DNA of 64,000 nt, taken from contig CAVTAV010000007.1 of the NCBI GenBank assembly GCA_963732795.1, forward strand, positions 62,001 through 126,000, given 5' to 3'. Source of the stretch: CAVTAV01 sp963732795. Lineage in GTDB: Bacteria; Pseudomonadota; Alphaproteobacteria; CAVTAV01. Positions 25,433-33,991 of the stretch are shown piece after piece. Each line of letters begins with the position of its first letter. Within the stretch, counting starts at the first letter, position 1. Made by a program: the position numbers and the translations under genes. Under the pieces are notes generated by a model that saw only the letters and a list, made by a program, of their open reading frames with translations, was not told the origin of the DNA and searched no databases.

Positions 25433-26125
25433 ATGCCGCTAGAGGATTCCGCGAAGCCGCATTTTCACGGTCATCGCCAGCGCCTGCGCGAGCGCTTCAT
25501 GGCGGGCGGCGGCGACGCGCTGCCGGATTACGAGCTTCTGGAGCTTGTCTTGGCCCAGGCCATCCCGCGCGGCGACGTGAAGCCCCTGGCCAAGCTTTTG
25601 CTCGGCAAGTTCGGCGGCTTCACCGAGGTGATCGCGGCGGAGCCCGCCCGGCTCGAGGAGATCAAGGGCGTCGGCCCGGCTGTGGTCGCCCAGTTCAAGG
25701 TCGTCCAGGAGGCGGCCAAGCGGATGGCGCGGGGCAAGGTGCTGAACCGGCCGGTCCTCGGATCCTGGGATGCGCTGATCGATTATTGCTCCATCGCCAT
25801 GGCCCACAACCCGATCGAGCAGGTCCGCGTGCTCTATCTCGACAAGAAGAACGTCCTGATCGCCGACGAGATGCAGCAGAAGGGCACCATCGACCACACG
25901 CCGGTCTATCCCCGCGAGGTCGTCAAACGCGCTCTGGAGCTGGGCGCGACGGCCATGATCCTGGTCCACAACCACCCCAGCGGCAATCCGCAGCCGAGCA
26001 AGGCCGATATCGAGATGACCCGCCAGATCGTCACTGCGGCGAAGAATCTCGGCATCGTCGTCCACGATCACGTCGTGATCGGCAAGGGCCAATACGCCAG
26101 CTTCAAGTCGCTGGGGCTGCTGTAA
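25433..26125 (+). CDS. radC: RadC family JAB/MPN-domain protein
   Basis: The intact 230-aa protein has an N-terminal helix-hairpin-helix part (YELLELVLAQAIPRGDVKPLA; EIKGVGPAVVAQFKV) and a C-terminal JAMM metalloprotease-like domain with EQVRVLYLDKKN and HNHPSGNPQPSKAD (the HxHPSG...D zinc motif). The historic link to DNA repair is weak; the fold suggests a peptidase or DNA-associated role. It follows map by 27 bases. Confidence 0.9.
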   Translation: MPLEDSAKPHFHGHRQRLRERFMAGGGDALPDYELLELVLAQAIPRGDVKPLAKLLLGKFGGFTEVIAAEPARLEEIKGVGPAVVAQFKVVQEAAKRMARGKVLNRPVLGSWDALIDYCSIAMAHNPIEQVRVLYLDKKNVLIADEMQQKGTIDHTPVYPREVVKRALELGATAMILVHNHPSGNPQPSKADIEMTRQIVTAAKNLGIVVHDHVVIGKGQYASFKSLGLL

Positions 26126-26142
26126 GTCCCGGCCCCGGCCAT

Positions 26143-26219
26143 CATTGCGAGGAGGCCGAAGGCCGACGCGGCAATCCAGCCGCCTGGTTCGCCACGGCGC
26201 TCCGCGCCTCGCGATGACA
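26143..26219. repeat. Interspersed palindromic repeat
   Basis: The segment starts CATTGCGAGGAGG, contains GCGGCAATCCAG, and ends GCCTCGCGATGAC, an imperfect inverted pair. It matches the general form of palindromic intergenic elements common in alphaproteobacteria. It fills most of the 197-base gap between radC and purB. Confidence 0.6.
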
Positions 26220-26322
26220 CTCGGGAGAGCGAATCCCCACTTCCCACACCCGTCACAAGTGCTAAAAAGGGCGCGCCGAAAGGCAATCCCTTTTCCCGTC
26301 ATGCATAGAAGTGCCCAATTCG

Positions 26323-27619
26323 ATGATCCCTCGCTATTCCCGTCCCGACATGGTGGCCATCTGGGAGCCGGAGAGCCAAGTTCCGCATCTGGTTCGAGAT
26401 CGAGGCCCATGCCGGCGGAGGCTCAGGCGAAGATCGGGGTGATCCCGAAGGAAGCGGCCAAGGAGGTCTGGAAGAAGGGCGCCTTCGAGGTCGCGCGGAT
26501 CGACGAGATCGAGGCGGTGACCAAGCACGACGTCATCGCCTTCCTGACCAATCTCGCCGAGCATGTCGGCCCGTCCGCCCGCTTCGTCCACCAGGGCATG
26601 ACCTCGTCGGACGTGCTCGACACCTGCCTCAACGTCCAGCTCGTGCGCGCGACCGACATTCTGCTGGCCGATATGGACGCGCTTCTCGCCGCGCTGAAGC
26701 GCCGGGCGATCGAGCACAAATTCACGCTCACCGTCGGCCGCAGCCACGGCATCCATGCCGAACCGACGACCTTCGGCTTGAAGCTCGCGCAGGCCTATGC
26801 CGAATTCGCCCGCGGCCGGCAGCGGCTCGAAGGCCGCCCGCGCCGAGATCGCGACCTGCGCCATTTCCGGCGCGGTCGGCACCTTCGCGAATATCGATCC
26901 CAGGGTCGAAGCCCATGTCGCCAAGAAAATGGGCCTCGTGCCCGAGCCGATCTCGACCCAGGTGATCCCGCGCGACCGCCATGCCATGTATTTCGCGACC
27001 CTCGGCGTGATCGCGAGCTCGATCGAGCGACTCGCCACCGAGATCCGCCATCTGCAGCGCACGGAAGTCCTGGAAGCCGAGGAGTTCTTCTCCAAGGGCC
27101 AGAAGGGCTCTTCCGCCATGCCGCATAAGCGGAACCCGGTGCTGACCGAGAACCTGACCGGCCTCGCGCGGCTCGTCCGCATGGCTGTGACGCCGGCCAT
27201 GGAGAATGTGGCGCTGTGGCATGAGCGCGATATCTCGCATTCCAGCGTCGAGCGGGTGATCGCGCCGGATACGACCGTCGCGCTCGATTTCGCGCTCGCC
27301 CGGCTCACCGGCGTGGTCGACAAGCTCGTGGTCTATCCCGAAGACCATGAAGGCGAATCTCGACAAGCTCGGCGGCCTGATCCATTCCCAGCGCGTTCTC
27401 CTCGCGCTTACCCAGGCCGGCGTTTCCCGTGAGGACGCCTATGCCCTCGTGCAGCGCAACGCCATGAAGGTGTGGGAGAAGGGCGCCGACTTCCTGACCG
27501 AGCTCTCCGCCGACAAGGACGTCACCAAGGCGCTGCCGAAGAAGGATCTCAAGGCGCTGTTCGACCTCGGCTATCACACCAAACATGTCGACACGATCTT
27601 CAAGCGCGTGTTCGGCTGA
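26323..27619 (+). CDS. purB: Adenylosuccinate lyase, several frame breaks
   Basis: The reconstructed product is about 431 aa. It starts MIPRYSRPDMVAIW, the usual PurB N-terminus. Catalytic regions are VHQGMTSSDVLDT, TVGRSHGIHAEPTTFG and the fumarase/lyase signature GSSAMPHKRNP. It continues with WHERDISHSSVER and ends DTIFKRVFG. The frame changes near 26376, 26412, 26825 and 27350. The enzyme removes fumarate from SAICAR and adenylosuccinate in purine synthesis and is essential without purine supply, so four real inactivating changes are implausible; sequencing indels are the better reading. Confidence 0.92.
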
Positions 27620-27627
27620 TTGACCGT

Positions 27628-28863
27628 ATGGCGGATGGCGAACGGACCGGACTGAAATCGAAGGCGACCCAGCCGGCTCCGCCGCTCCTCATCCTCGTAC
27701 TCGTCATGGCCGCCGCGCCGTTCGGGAGCAATATCGTCGTGCCGGCGCTTCCCGGCATGGCGGACTATTTCGCCGTTCCCTATTCGACCGTTCAACTCGT
27801 TCTCACGCTCTACTTGCTGTCCCAGATGACCGGGCAGCTCTTCTACGGCCCTGTCTCCGACAAATACGGCCGGCGGCCCTTGCTGATCGGAGGCTTGGCA
27901 ATCTTCGTCGCCAGCACCGTCGTCACCCTGATCGCGCCCAACATCTGGGTGCTGATCGCCGCCCGGATCGGTCAAGCCTTAGGCGGTAGCGCGGCGACCG
28001 TCCTCACCCGCGCGATTGTCCGAGACGTCTACGAGCCCAGCCACGCGGCGAGTGCGCTCGGCTATCTGATGGTGGCGACCGTTGGCTTTCCCGCTTTCGT
28101 GCCGTGGGTCGGCGGCTATGTGTTCGAGAGTTTCGGCTGGCACGCGATCTTCTATGTGCTTCTCGGTGTCGGCGCGATCAGCCTGACGGCCGCGCTCCTG
28201 CGCCTCCATGAGACCAATCACAACCCGATCGATCACGTCCATCCATTAGGGGTTCTCCGCGTCTTCTGGAGCCTGTTCCGGCGGCCGATCTTCCTCGGCA
28301 ATGTCGGCTACATGGCGTTTCACACGGGCGCCTATATGACCTTTTCGGGCATAGCACCGATCGTGATCGAGCGCCTCCTGGGTGTCAGGCCCGATATCTA
28401 CGCGCGATACTACGTCATCACCGCCGCCGGCTATTTCATCGGCAGTCTCGTCGCGGGCCGGCTGACCGTCCGGCTCGGCATGAAGTTGATGATGCGCTTG
28501 AGCCTCACGGCGAGCGTCATCGGCCTCACGGTCTTTTCCGGCTTCGTGCTGTCGGGCGTGCTTTCGCTCTGGAGCCTCTTCGGCACCATGACCTTCATCT
28601 GTATGGGCTACGGCCTCGGCGCGCCGAGCGCGACCATGGGCGCGATCAACGTCAACCCCCGCGTCGCCGGCGCCGCCTCCGGCATCATCGGCGCCGCCCA
28701 GATGGGCATGGGCTCGCTGCTGACGATCATCACGAGCTATCTCTTCACCGGCACGAGCGCGGTCCCCTTTGCGCTGATGATCTCGGGCTCGATTACGTGT
28801 GCGTGCCTGTCATATGGGCTGGTGGTGATCGCCGAGCGGCGGCAGCGTCTGCGGGTGGCATAA
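27628..28863 (+). CDS. MFS multidrug transporter, Bcr/CflA family
   Basis: The intact 411-aa protein has 12 predicted membrane helices with the MFS loop motif GPVSDKYGRRPLLIGG between helices 2 and 3 and the Bcr/CflA-type start (AAAPFGSNIVVPALPGMA). The segment RAIVRDVYEPSHAASALGY is typical of drug:H+ antiporters of this family. It exports drugs or metabolites across the inner membrane; the substrate is unknown. It begins 8 bases after purB. Confidence 0.85.
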   Translation: MADGERTGLKSKATQPAPPLLILVLVMAAAPFGSNIVVPALPGMADYFAVPYSTVQLVLTLYLLSQMTGQLFYGPVSDKYGRRPLLIGGLAIFVASTVVTLIAPNIWVLIAARIGQALGGSAATVLTRAIVRDVYEPSHAASALGYLMVATVGFPAFVPWVGGYVFESFGWHAIFYVLLGVGAISLTAALLRLHETNHNPIDHVHPLGVLRVFWSLFRRPIFLGNVGYMAFHTGAYMTFSGIAPIVIERLLGVRPDIYARYYVITAAGYFIGSLVAGRLTVRLGMKLMMRLSLTASVIGLTVFSGFVLSGVLSLWSLFGTMTFICMGYGLGAPSATMGAINVNPRVAGAASGIIGAAQMGMGSLLTIITSYLFTGTSAVPFALMISGSITCACLSYGLVVIAERRQRLRVA

Positions 28864-28892
28864 TAAGCCTTAACGAAAGAGATCCGTTCTGG

Positions 28893-28951
28893 CTGAGCTC
28901 TTGTCGAAGCCCGCTGCCTGAGCACGACCCCACGCCCTTCGACAAGCTCAG
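28893..28951. repeat. Inverted repeat with GCCCTTCGACAAGCTCAGGGC-type arm
   Basis: CTGAGCTCTTGTCGAAG (28893-28909) and CTTCGACAAGCTCAG (28937-28951) are inverted copies with a two-base difference. The right arm is the widely dispersed short repeat seen in many GC-rich proteobacteria. It lies between the convergent MFS and btuD genes and could act as a bidirectional transcription end. Confidence 0.6.
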
Positions 28952-28964
28952 GGCGAACGGAGAA

Positions 28965-29741
28965 CTAATCTTTCAAACGTCGCCACGGGATGACATAGCG
29001 CGCATCCCCGGTTCCTCCCTGCAAGGCCGAGATGCGATAAGCCTCGGCTAGGTTCGTCTCAGTGAGAACAACGTCGGCCGCCCCGTCCGCCAACACCCGT
29101 CCCTCGCTCAACAGGACAATCCGATCGCAGAACCGCGCCGCCAAGGTCAGGTCATGGAGCACGACGACGACGGCCCGCCCCGCGCCCGCCTCGGCCTTCA
29201 GAACCTCCATGATATGAAGCTGATGATAGGGATCGAGCGCCGCGATCGGCTCGTCGGCGAGCAGGAGCGGGGCCTCGACGGCAAGCGCCCGCGCCAGCAT
29301 CACCCGCGCCCGCTCGCCGCTCGACAAGGTTGTCACGCCACGGCGGGCGAGGGGGCTGATCTCGGTTTTGTCCATCGCGGCCTCGACCGCGCGCCGGTCG
29401 TCCTCGCCCGGGCTTCCGAGGAACGCTCGATGGGGCAGGCGGCCGAGCCCGACCACATCCTCGACCGACATAGGCCAATGGGCGTCATGGCCCTGGGCCA
29501 GATAGGCGAGCCGCTTGGCGAGATCGCGTCTCGGCCAGTCCGCGACCGGCCGTCCGTCGAGCGTTGCCATGCCGGTGAAGCGCAGGAAATTGGCGGCCGC
29601 CCGGAGAAGCGTCGTCTTGCCCGCACCGTTCGCGCCGATCAGGCCGACAAGCTCACCGGGCTCGGAGTGGAACGAGACGTCCTTGATCACGGGCGTGCCG
29701 TTGTAGCGCACCGAAAAGTCGGACAGCACGAGCCGGCTCAT
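28965..29741 (-). CDS. btuD: Vitamin B12 (cobamide) ABC transporter ATP-binding protein
   Basis: The intact 258-aa ATPase has Walker A GANGAGKTT, the Q-loop LAYLAQGHD, signature LSSGERARVMLARAL, Walker B LLLADEPIAALD and the H-switch VVLHDLT. It is of the FecE/BtuD type. Its start overlaps the permease stop (ATGA at 29741-29738). It is the last gene of a btuB-btuF-btuC-btuD operon under a cobalamin riboswitch, so corrinoid import is the likely role. Confidence 0.87.
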   Translation of the reverse strand: MSRLVLSDFSVRYNGTPVIKDVSFHSEPGELVGLIGANGAGKTTLLRAAANFLRFTGMATLDGRPVADWPRRDLAKRLAYLAQGHDAHWPMSVEDVVGLGRLPHRAFLGSPGEDDRRAVEAAMDKTEISPLARRGVTTLSSGERARVMLARALAVEAPLLLADEPIAALDPYHQLHIMEVLKAEAGAGRAVVVVLHDLTLAARFCDRIVLLSEGRVLADGAADVVLTETNLAEAYRISALQGGTGDARYVIPWRRLKD

Positions 29742-30737
29742 AGCTGCGCCCTCCGGCTCTTGAGCAGGAGATAGATGAAGAACGGCGCACCGATGATCGA
29801 TGTGACCACGCCAAGCTTCAACTCCGGCCCGAACGGCATCAGCCGGACGGCGACATCAGCGACGACGGTCAGAAGCGCGCCGGCGATGGCGCTCGGCAGA
29901 AGGAGCCGGCTCGGCCGGTGGCCCACCAGCGGGCGCAGGAGATGGGGCACGACGAGGCCGACGAAGCCGATCACGCCGGTCACAGAGACGGCCGCGCCGA
30001 CCGCGAGCCCCGTCCCGCCGATTACCCGCGCGCGCACCCAGGACTGGTTGTAACCGAGGCTCGACGCCGTGTCCTCGCCGAGGGTGAGGGCATCGAGGGG
30101 CCGGCCGGCGGTCAGGAGAAGCGCCCAGCCGGCGAGGGTCAGGGGAAGCGCGATCCAGACATGCTCCATGCTCCGGTCGGCGAGCGACCCCAGCATCCAG
30201 AATACGATCTCGAGCGCCGCGAACGGGCTCGGCGCCAAATTGAGGGCGAGGGAGGTCATGGCGCCGGCGAAGGAATTGATCGCCACGCCCGCGAGGATCA
30301 GCGTCATGATGTTGGAATCGCGCCCCGTTAGCGCATAGAGGATCACGAGCGCCAGACAGCGCGCCGGCCATGCCGCCGACCGGCACCAGCGCCCCGGCCG
30401 TCCCGCCGATCGCGAAATAGAACACGATCACGGCCCCCAAAGCCGCCCCGCTCGACGTGCCGACAAGGCCGGGCCCGGCGAGCGGGTTGCGCAGCAGGCC
30501 CTGAAGCGCTGCGCCCGAAAGCCCGAGCGTCGCCCCGACCATCAGCCCGAGGAACGTGCGCGGCAGGCGCACTTCATAAAGGATGATATGGGCGAGCCTG
30601 GGGTCGCTCCCGAACAGGGCGAAAATCGAATGCTGGCTCGCCTCGCCGCCCGCGCCGACCAGCATCGAAACGCCGGCCGCGACGATCAGCAGCGCCGTGA
30701 AGACGCCGATAACGGTCCAATAGCGGCGGGCCGTCAT
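29738..30737 (-). CDS. btuC: Vitamin B12 ABC transporter permease, one frame break
   Basis: The reconstructed product is about 332 aa with FecCD/BtuC-type helices. Motifs are LYEVRLPRTFLGLMVGATLG with SGAALQGLLRNPLAGPGLVG, then GRDSNIMTLILAGVAINSF and IGFVGLVVPHLLRPLVGHRP, all family signatures. The frame changes near 30350. The start ATG overlaps the upstream btuF stop and the stop overlaps the btuD start, so translation is coupled through the operon. Confidence 0.87.
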
Positions 30738-31642
30738 TTGGGCGGCCCCTGATCCGCAAGCTTGGCAAGCCGTTTCGCCACCTTGGCGATCACCGGCGTG
30801 CCGCAGCCCCAATATTTCGGCGGAATGCCGAGCGAGCGGTGGGTCGCGAGATAGTCTCGGATCGCCGGATGCTCCAGCACCGCGCTTTCCTGGGACGGCG
30901 TCTCCCGTTCATAGGCGCTGAACACGATGATATCCGGCTTGTCCAGGAGGAGCTGTTCGATCGAGAGATGGCTCCAGCGATCGAGCCCATGCTCCAGCGC
31001 GACATTCCGCAATCCGACATGGGCGAGGAGAGCGGAAATGAGGCCGATCCCGCCGTCGGTATAGCCGCCGGCGCGATAGATAACGGCGGAGGGGCGGTTC
31101 GGACCGGGTTTGCGTGCGGTTTCGCGAAGGCTTCGGTCGAACTTCTCGATCAGAGCCGCGCCGTTTTCCGGCTTCCCGAGAATGTCGGCGACCCGCCGGA
31201 TATTGGCGCGAATTCCGTCGAAATCGGTGGGCTCCGGCAGCTCGACCACCCGCACGCCCAGCCGTCGCAACAGGCTCACCGTATAGGCGGCCGAGAACGC
31301 GTTGGCGAAGACGACATCCGGCTTCAAGGGCAGGATTTCCTCGGCCCGGGCGTAATTGACCGGGATGCCCTTTACGTCGTCGGCGATCGGCGATTCCTGG
31401 GGGTCGGCCGCGAGATAGCTGACGGATTTGAGGGTCGTCCGGTCGGCGAGGGAGACGGCGAGCTCGTCGGTGCAGAGGTTTATGGAGACGATGCGCTGAG
31501 GCGGAGCGGCGAGGGCGGGGAAGGCGAGGATGGTGACGAGCGCTAAAGCTAGTGCCGGCGAGCCTAGCCGCAGTCGGGCCTTCGCCGCGACGAAGCGGCT
31601 ACGGCCGCGCAGGCGGGTGAGGGGGTTGGCGGGCGTTAGCAT
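30734..31642 (-). CDS. btuF: Cobamide-binding periplasmic protein
   Basis: The intact 302-aa protein has a signal peptide (basic start, then ALALALVTILAFPALAA) and a class III solute-binding fold. It contains RIVSINLCTDELAVSLA at the first lobe, VFANAFSAAYTVSLLRRLG, the long linking helix and a second lobe ending KVAKRLAKLADQ. INLCTDE is frequent in B12/haem-type binding proteins. It lies between the btuB-type receptor and the permease, so it should deliver corrinoid to BtuCD. A few proteins of this type bind haem or siderophores instead. Confidence 0.82.
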   Translation of the reverse strand: MLTPANPLTRLRGRSRFVAAKARLRLGSPALALALVTILAFPALAAPPQRIVSINLCTDELAVSLADRTTLKSVSYLAADPQESPIADDVKGIPVNYARAEEILPLKPDVVFANAFSAAYTVSLLRRLGVRVVELPEPTDFDGIRANIRRVADILGKPENGAALIEKFDRSLRETARKPGPNRPSAVIYRAGGYTDGGIGLISALLAHVGLRNVALEHGLDRWSHLSIEQLLLDKPDIIVFSAYERETPSQESAVLEHPAIRDYLATHRSLGIPPKYWGCGTPVIAKVAKRLAKLADQGPPK

Positions 31643-31644
31643 CT

Positions 31645-33501
31645 CTAGAGTCTCACCCTCACCCCGCCATAGCCCGCAATCCCGGGCGTGCCGTAGCCAT
31701 AGACATCCTCGTACTGCGCATCGAACAGGTTCTCCACCCGGCCGAAGATTTCCACATGCTCGGAGAGGGCGTAGGAGGCGCGGAGGTCCGCGACCGTATG
31801 GCTCTTGAGCCGGATCCCTGAGGAATCCGGCCGTGCGCCGGTGTAATCCACCGCTGCGGAAAGCGTGAGCAACCGGGTGGCGCGCCAGGCAATATCCCCG
31901 TGTGCCGTGTGTTTCGGGCGCTGGACGAGGGGTAGATCAGTCGTCCGATTGACGGCCGAAACGATGCTGTAATTCGCGTTAACCGTGATTTCGGACACCG
32001 GTTTGAGGGTCGCCGCGAGCTCCAGCCCGCGTGCACGGGTGGCGAGGATGTTGCCGTAGGTGAAGGTCGAAAAGTCGTAATCGATCTCGTTATTGGAGAC
32101 CCGGTGGAACCAGGTCGCCTGGATTTGCACCCGCGTGCCGAGGAAACGTTGCTCGATGCCGGCGTCCCAGCCATGGGAGTGCTCAGGCGCGAGGGCGGGA
32201 TTGCCGGAGAACGGATCGAAGAGCTGGTATAGCGTCGGCGCTTTGAAGCCTTGCCCCCAGCTTGCCCGCAGAATCGTGCCGGATTCGGTGAAATCCAAGT
32301 TGGCGGTGGTGCGGAAGGTCGTGACCCCGCCGACCCGTTCGTGATGGTCGTGGCGGACGCCGCCGGTCAAGGTCAGGCGGCCGAAGACCGTCGCCTGGGC
32401 TTCGGCGAAGACACCTTTGATATCGGCGCTGCGGGTCGAGACGCTGCCGTATCCCACGGTGCGCATGGCGTTGTTGTCGATATTGCCGCCGAACAGGAGG
32501 GCGAGGGTGTCGCTGGGCCGGACCGTGCCCTGGTATTCGAACGTGGTCTCATGGCTGCGGGCGGTGAAATTGATCGCGCCGTTCTGATAGCTGTCGCGAT
32601 CGATCGTCGAGCGGGTGATGCGGACGAGATTGTCGAATTTTCCGTCGAAAAGAACCCAGTTCGTCCAAATCGAGCCCTGAAACTCCTTCGTTTTGGACGA
32701 TTCATCCCCGTCTACGATCGGAAACGGCCCGGAAAAGGCGAAGGAATCGTACTGGGCGTCGGCCTTCACATATCTGATGGTGCCGCCGAGTTTGACCGGG
32801 CCGGCGACGCTCAGCTCGCCCTTGGAATAGAGCGTGACGTTGTCGTAGCCGTCCTTCTCGGTGTTCCCGTTCGCGGCGTCGGCGCTGGAGATGCCGTTGG
32901 TGTCGATATAGCTGATGCTGGTGCGGATGTTGTAACGATCGCCCGCGCTGCCGATGGCGGCGTTGCCGCGGACCGTGCCGAAGGATCCGCCTTCCGCGAG
33001 GCCCGAAACCTCCAACGGTTTTGTCGCGCTCTCCGTGACAATATTCACAACCCCGCCGATCGCGTCGGTGCCGTAAAGCGTGCTTTGCGGGCCTTCGAGG
33101 ACCTCGGCGCGAGCGATATTGTCCGATAGGACATTCGCGAAATTGTAGCCGCCGCCGGGCGAGCTCAGGTCGTTGACCTTGACCCCGTCGATCAGCACAA
33201 GCGTCCGTTCCGAGGCCGCGCCGCGCACGAAGCTCGTGGTTACGCCGCCGAGCCCGCCCGAGCGCGAGATCGAAATCCCCGGCAGCCGGGCCAAAAGGTC
33301 TGAAAACAGGACTTTCTGCGACAATCGAATATCATCCGCCGTGATCACCGCGACCGTGCTGCCGACCTTGTCGATCTCGGTCGGCAGGCGCGTCGCCGTG
33401 ATGACGACTTCCGGCGCTGTTTCGGCTCTCGCATTCGTCATGACGAACAGGCAAGCCCCGGCGGCCAGCAGCCCCGCGGCACTAGTGAAATGGAAACCCA
33501 T
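31645..33501 (-). CDS. btuB: TonB-dependent vitamin B12 receptor
   Basis: The intact 618-aa outer-membrane protein has a signal peptide (SAAGLLAAGACLFVMTNARA), a TonB box PEVVITATR, a plug domain (LLARLPGISISRSGG; LVLIDGVKVND; GPQSTLYGTDAIGGVVNI) and a 22-strand-type barrel ending in GYGGVRVRL. ATG 33501 is preferred because it gives a clean signal peptide. It is preceded by a cobalamin riboswitch and followed 2 bases later by btuF. Corrinoid import is therefore well supported. Confidence 0.9.
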   Translation of the reverse strand: MGFHFTSAAGLLAAGACLFVMTNARAETAPEVVITATRLPTEIDKVGSTVAVITADDIRLSQKVLFSDLLARLPGISISRSGGLGGVTTSFVRGAASERTLVLIDGVKVNDLSSPGGGYNFANVLSDNIARAEVLEGPQSTLYGTDAIGGVVNIVTESATKPLEVSGLAEGGSFGTVRGNAAIGSAGDRYNIRTSISYIDTNGISSADAANGNTEKDGYDNVTLYSKGELSVAGPVKLGGTIRYVKADAQYDSFAFSGPFPIVDGDESSKTKEFQGSIWTNWVLFDGKFDNLVRITRSTIDRDSYQNGAINFTARSHETTFEYQGTVRPSDTLALLFGGNIDNNAMRTVGYGSVSTRSADIKGVFAEAQATVFGRLTLTGGVRHDHHERVGGVTTFRTTANLDFTESGTILRASWGQGFKAPTLYQLFDPFSGNPALAPEHSHGWDAGIEQRFLGTRVQIQATWFHRVSNNEIDYDFSTFTYGNILATRARGLELAATLKPVSEITVNANYSIVSAVNRTTDLPLVQRPKHTAHGDIAWRATRLLTLSAAVDYTGARPDSSGIRLKSHTVADLRASYALSEHVEIFGRVENLFDAQYEDVYGYGTPGIAGYGGVRVRL

Positions 33502-33689
33502 GCGGCTCCTCCATGGCTTCGACGCACAGAGGGTCGCCGGACCAAGCCCCGCAACACGCGATGTCCTGTCGGATGGAAGTCGGCCTATTGAGGCCCGCAC
33601 GCCCGGACTCCGCCACGACAACCCTCACCGTGTCGCCGCTACGGATGTCCGCTCCTTCGGCCGACCCCGACCGCCGGATGGGCGACTGT

Positions 33690-33860
33690 TGAGGGCAGGT
33701 CTCCTGGCTCGCGAGTCGGGGCGAAAGCTTACGGCCTTCCCGGGTTATCCCAGTGGCTCTAAGCGAAGCTTCGCTCGTCGCTTACAGTTGCGGGGGCAGC
33801 CGCGGAATTACACCGCGTTCCCTTTTGGCCCCTTGCGGGGGCGCACCTTCAACAGAATTG
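33690..33860 (-). ncRNA. Cobalamin (AdoCbl) riboswitch
   Basis: Read on the minus strand this contains GCGGTGTAATTCCGCGGC, then CTGCCCCCGCAACTGTAAGC, a hairpin and the B12 box GCCACTGGGATAACCCGGGA (near 33757-33738), ending in GCCAGGAGACCTGCC. These are the conserved core elements of the class I cobalamin aptamer. It lies 190 bases upstream of btuB and should turn the uptake operon off when adenosylcobalamin is abundant. The rest of 33502-33991 shows no gene. Confidence 0.92.
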
Positions 33861-33991
33861 ACGGTAGAGAAGGGGGTGGGGGCCGTCAAGCATCGTGGGA
33901 CGTGCCGGGAAGCTTTGCATTCCCTTCACGATTTATGGTTAACATGCGTTGAAGATCGGCGCTCCTTGCCGCCATCCGCTTCGGAGCTTCC

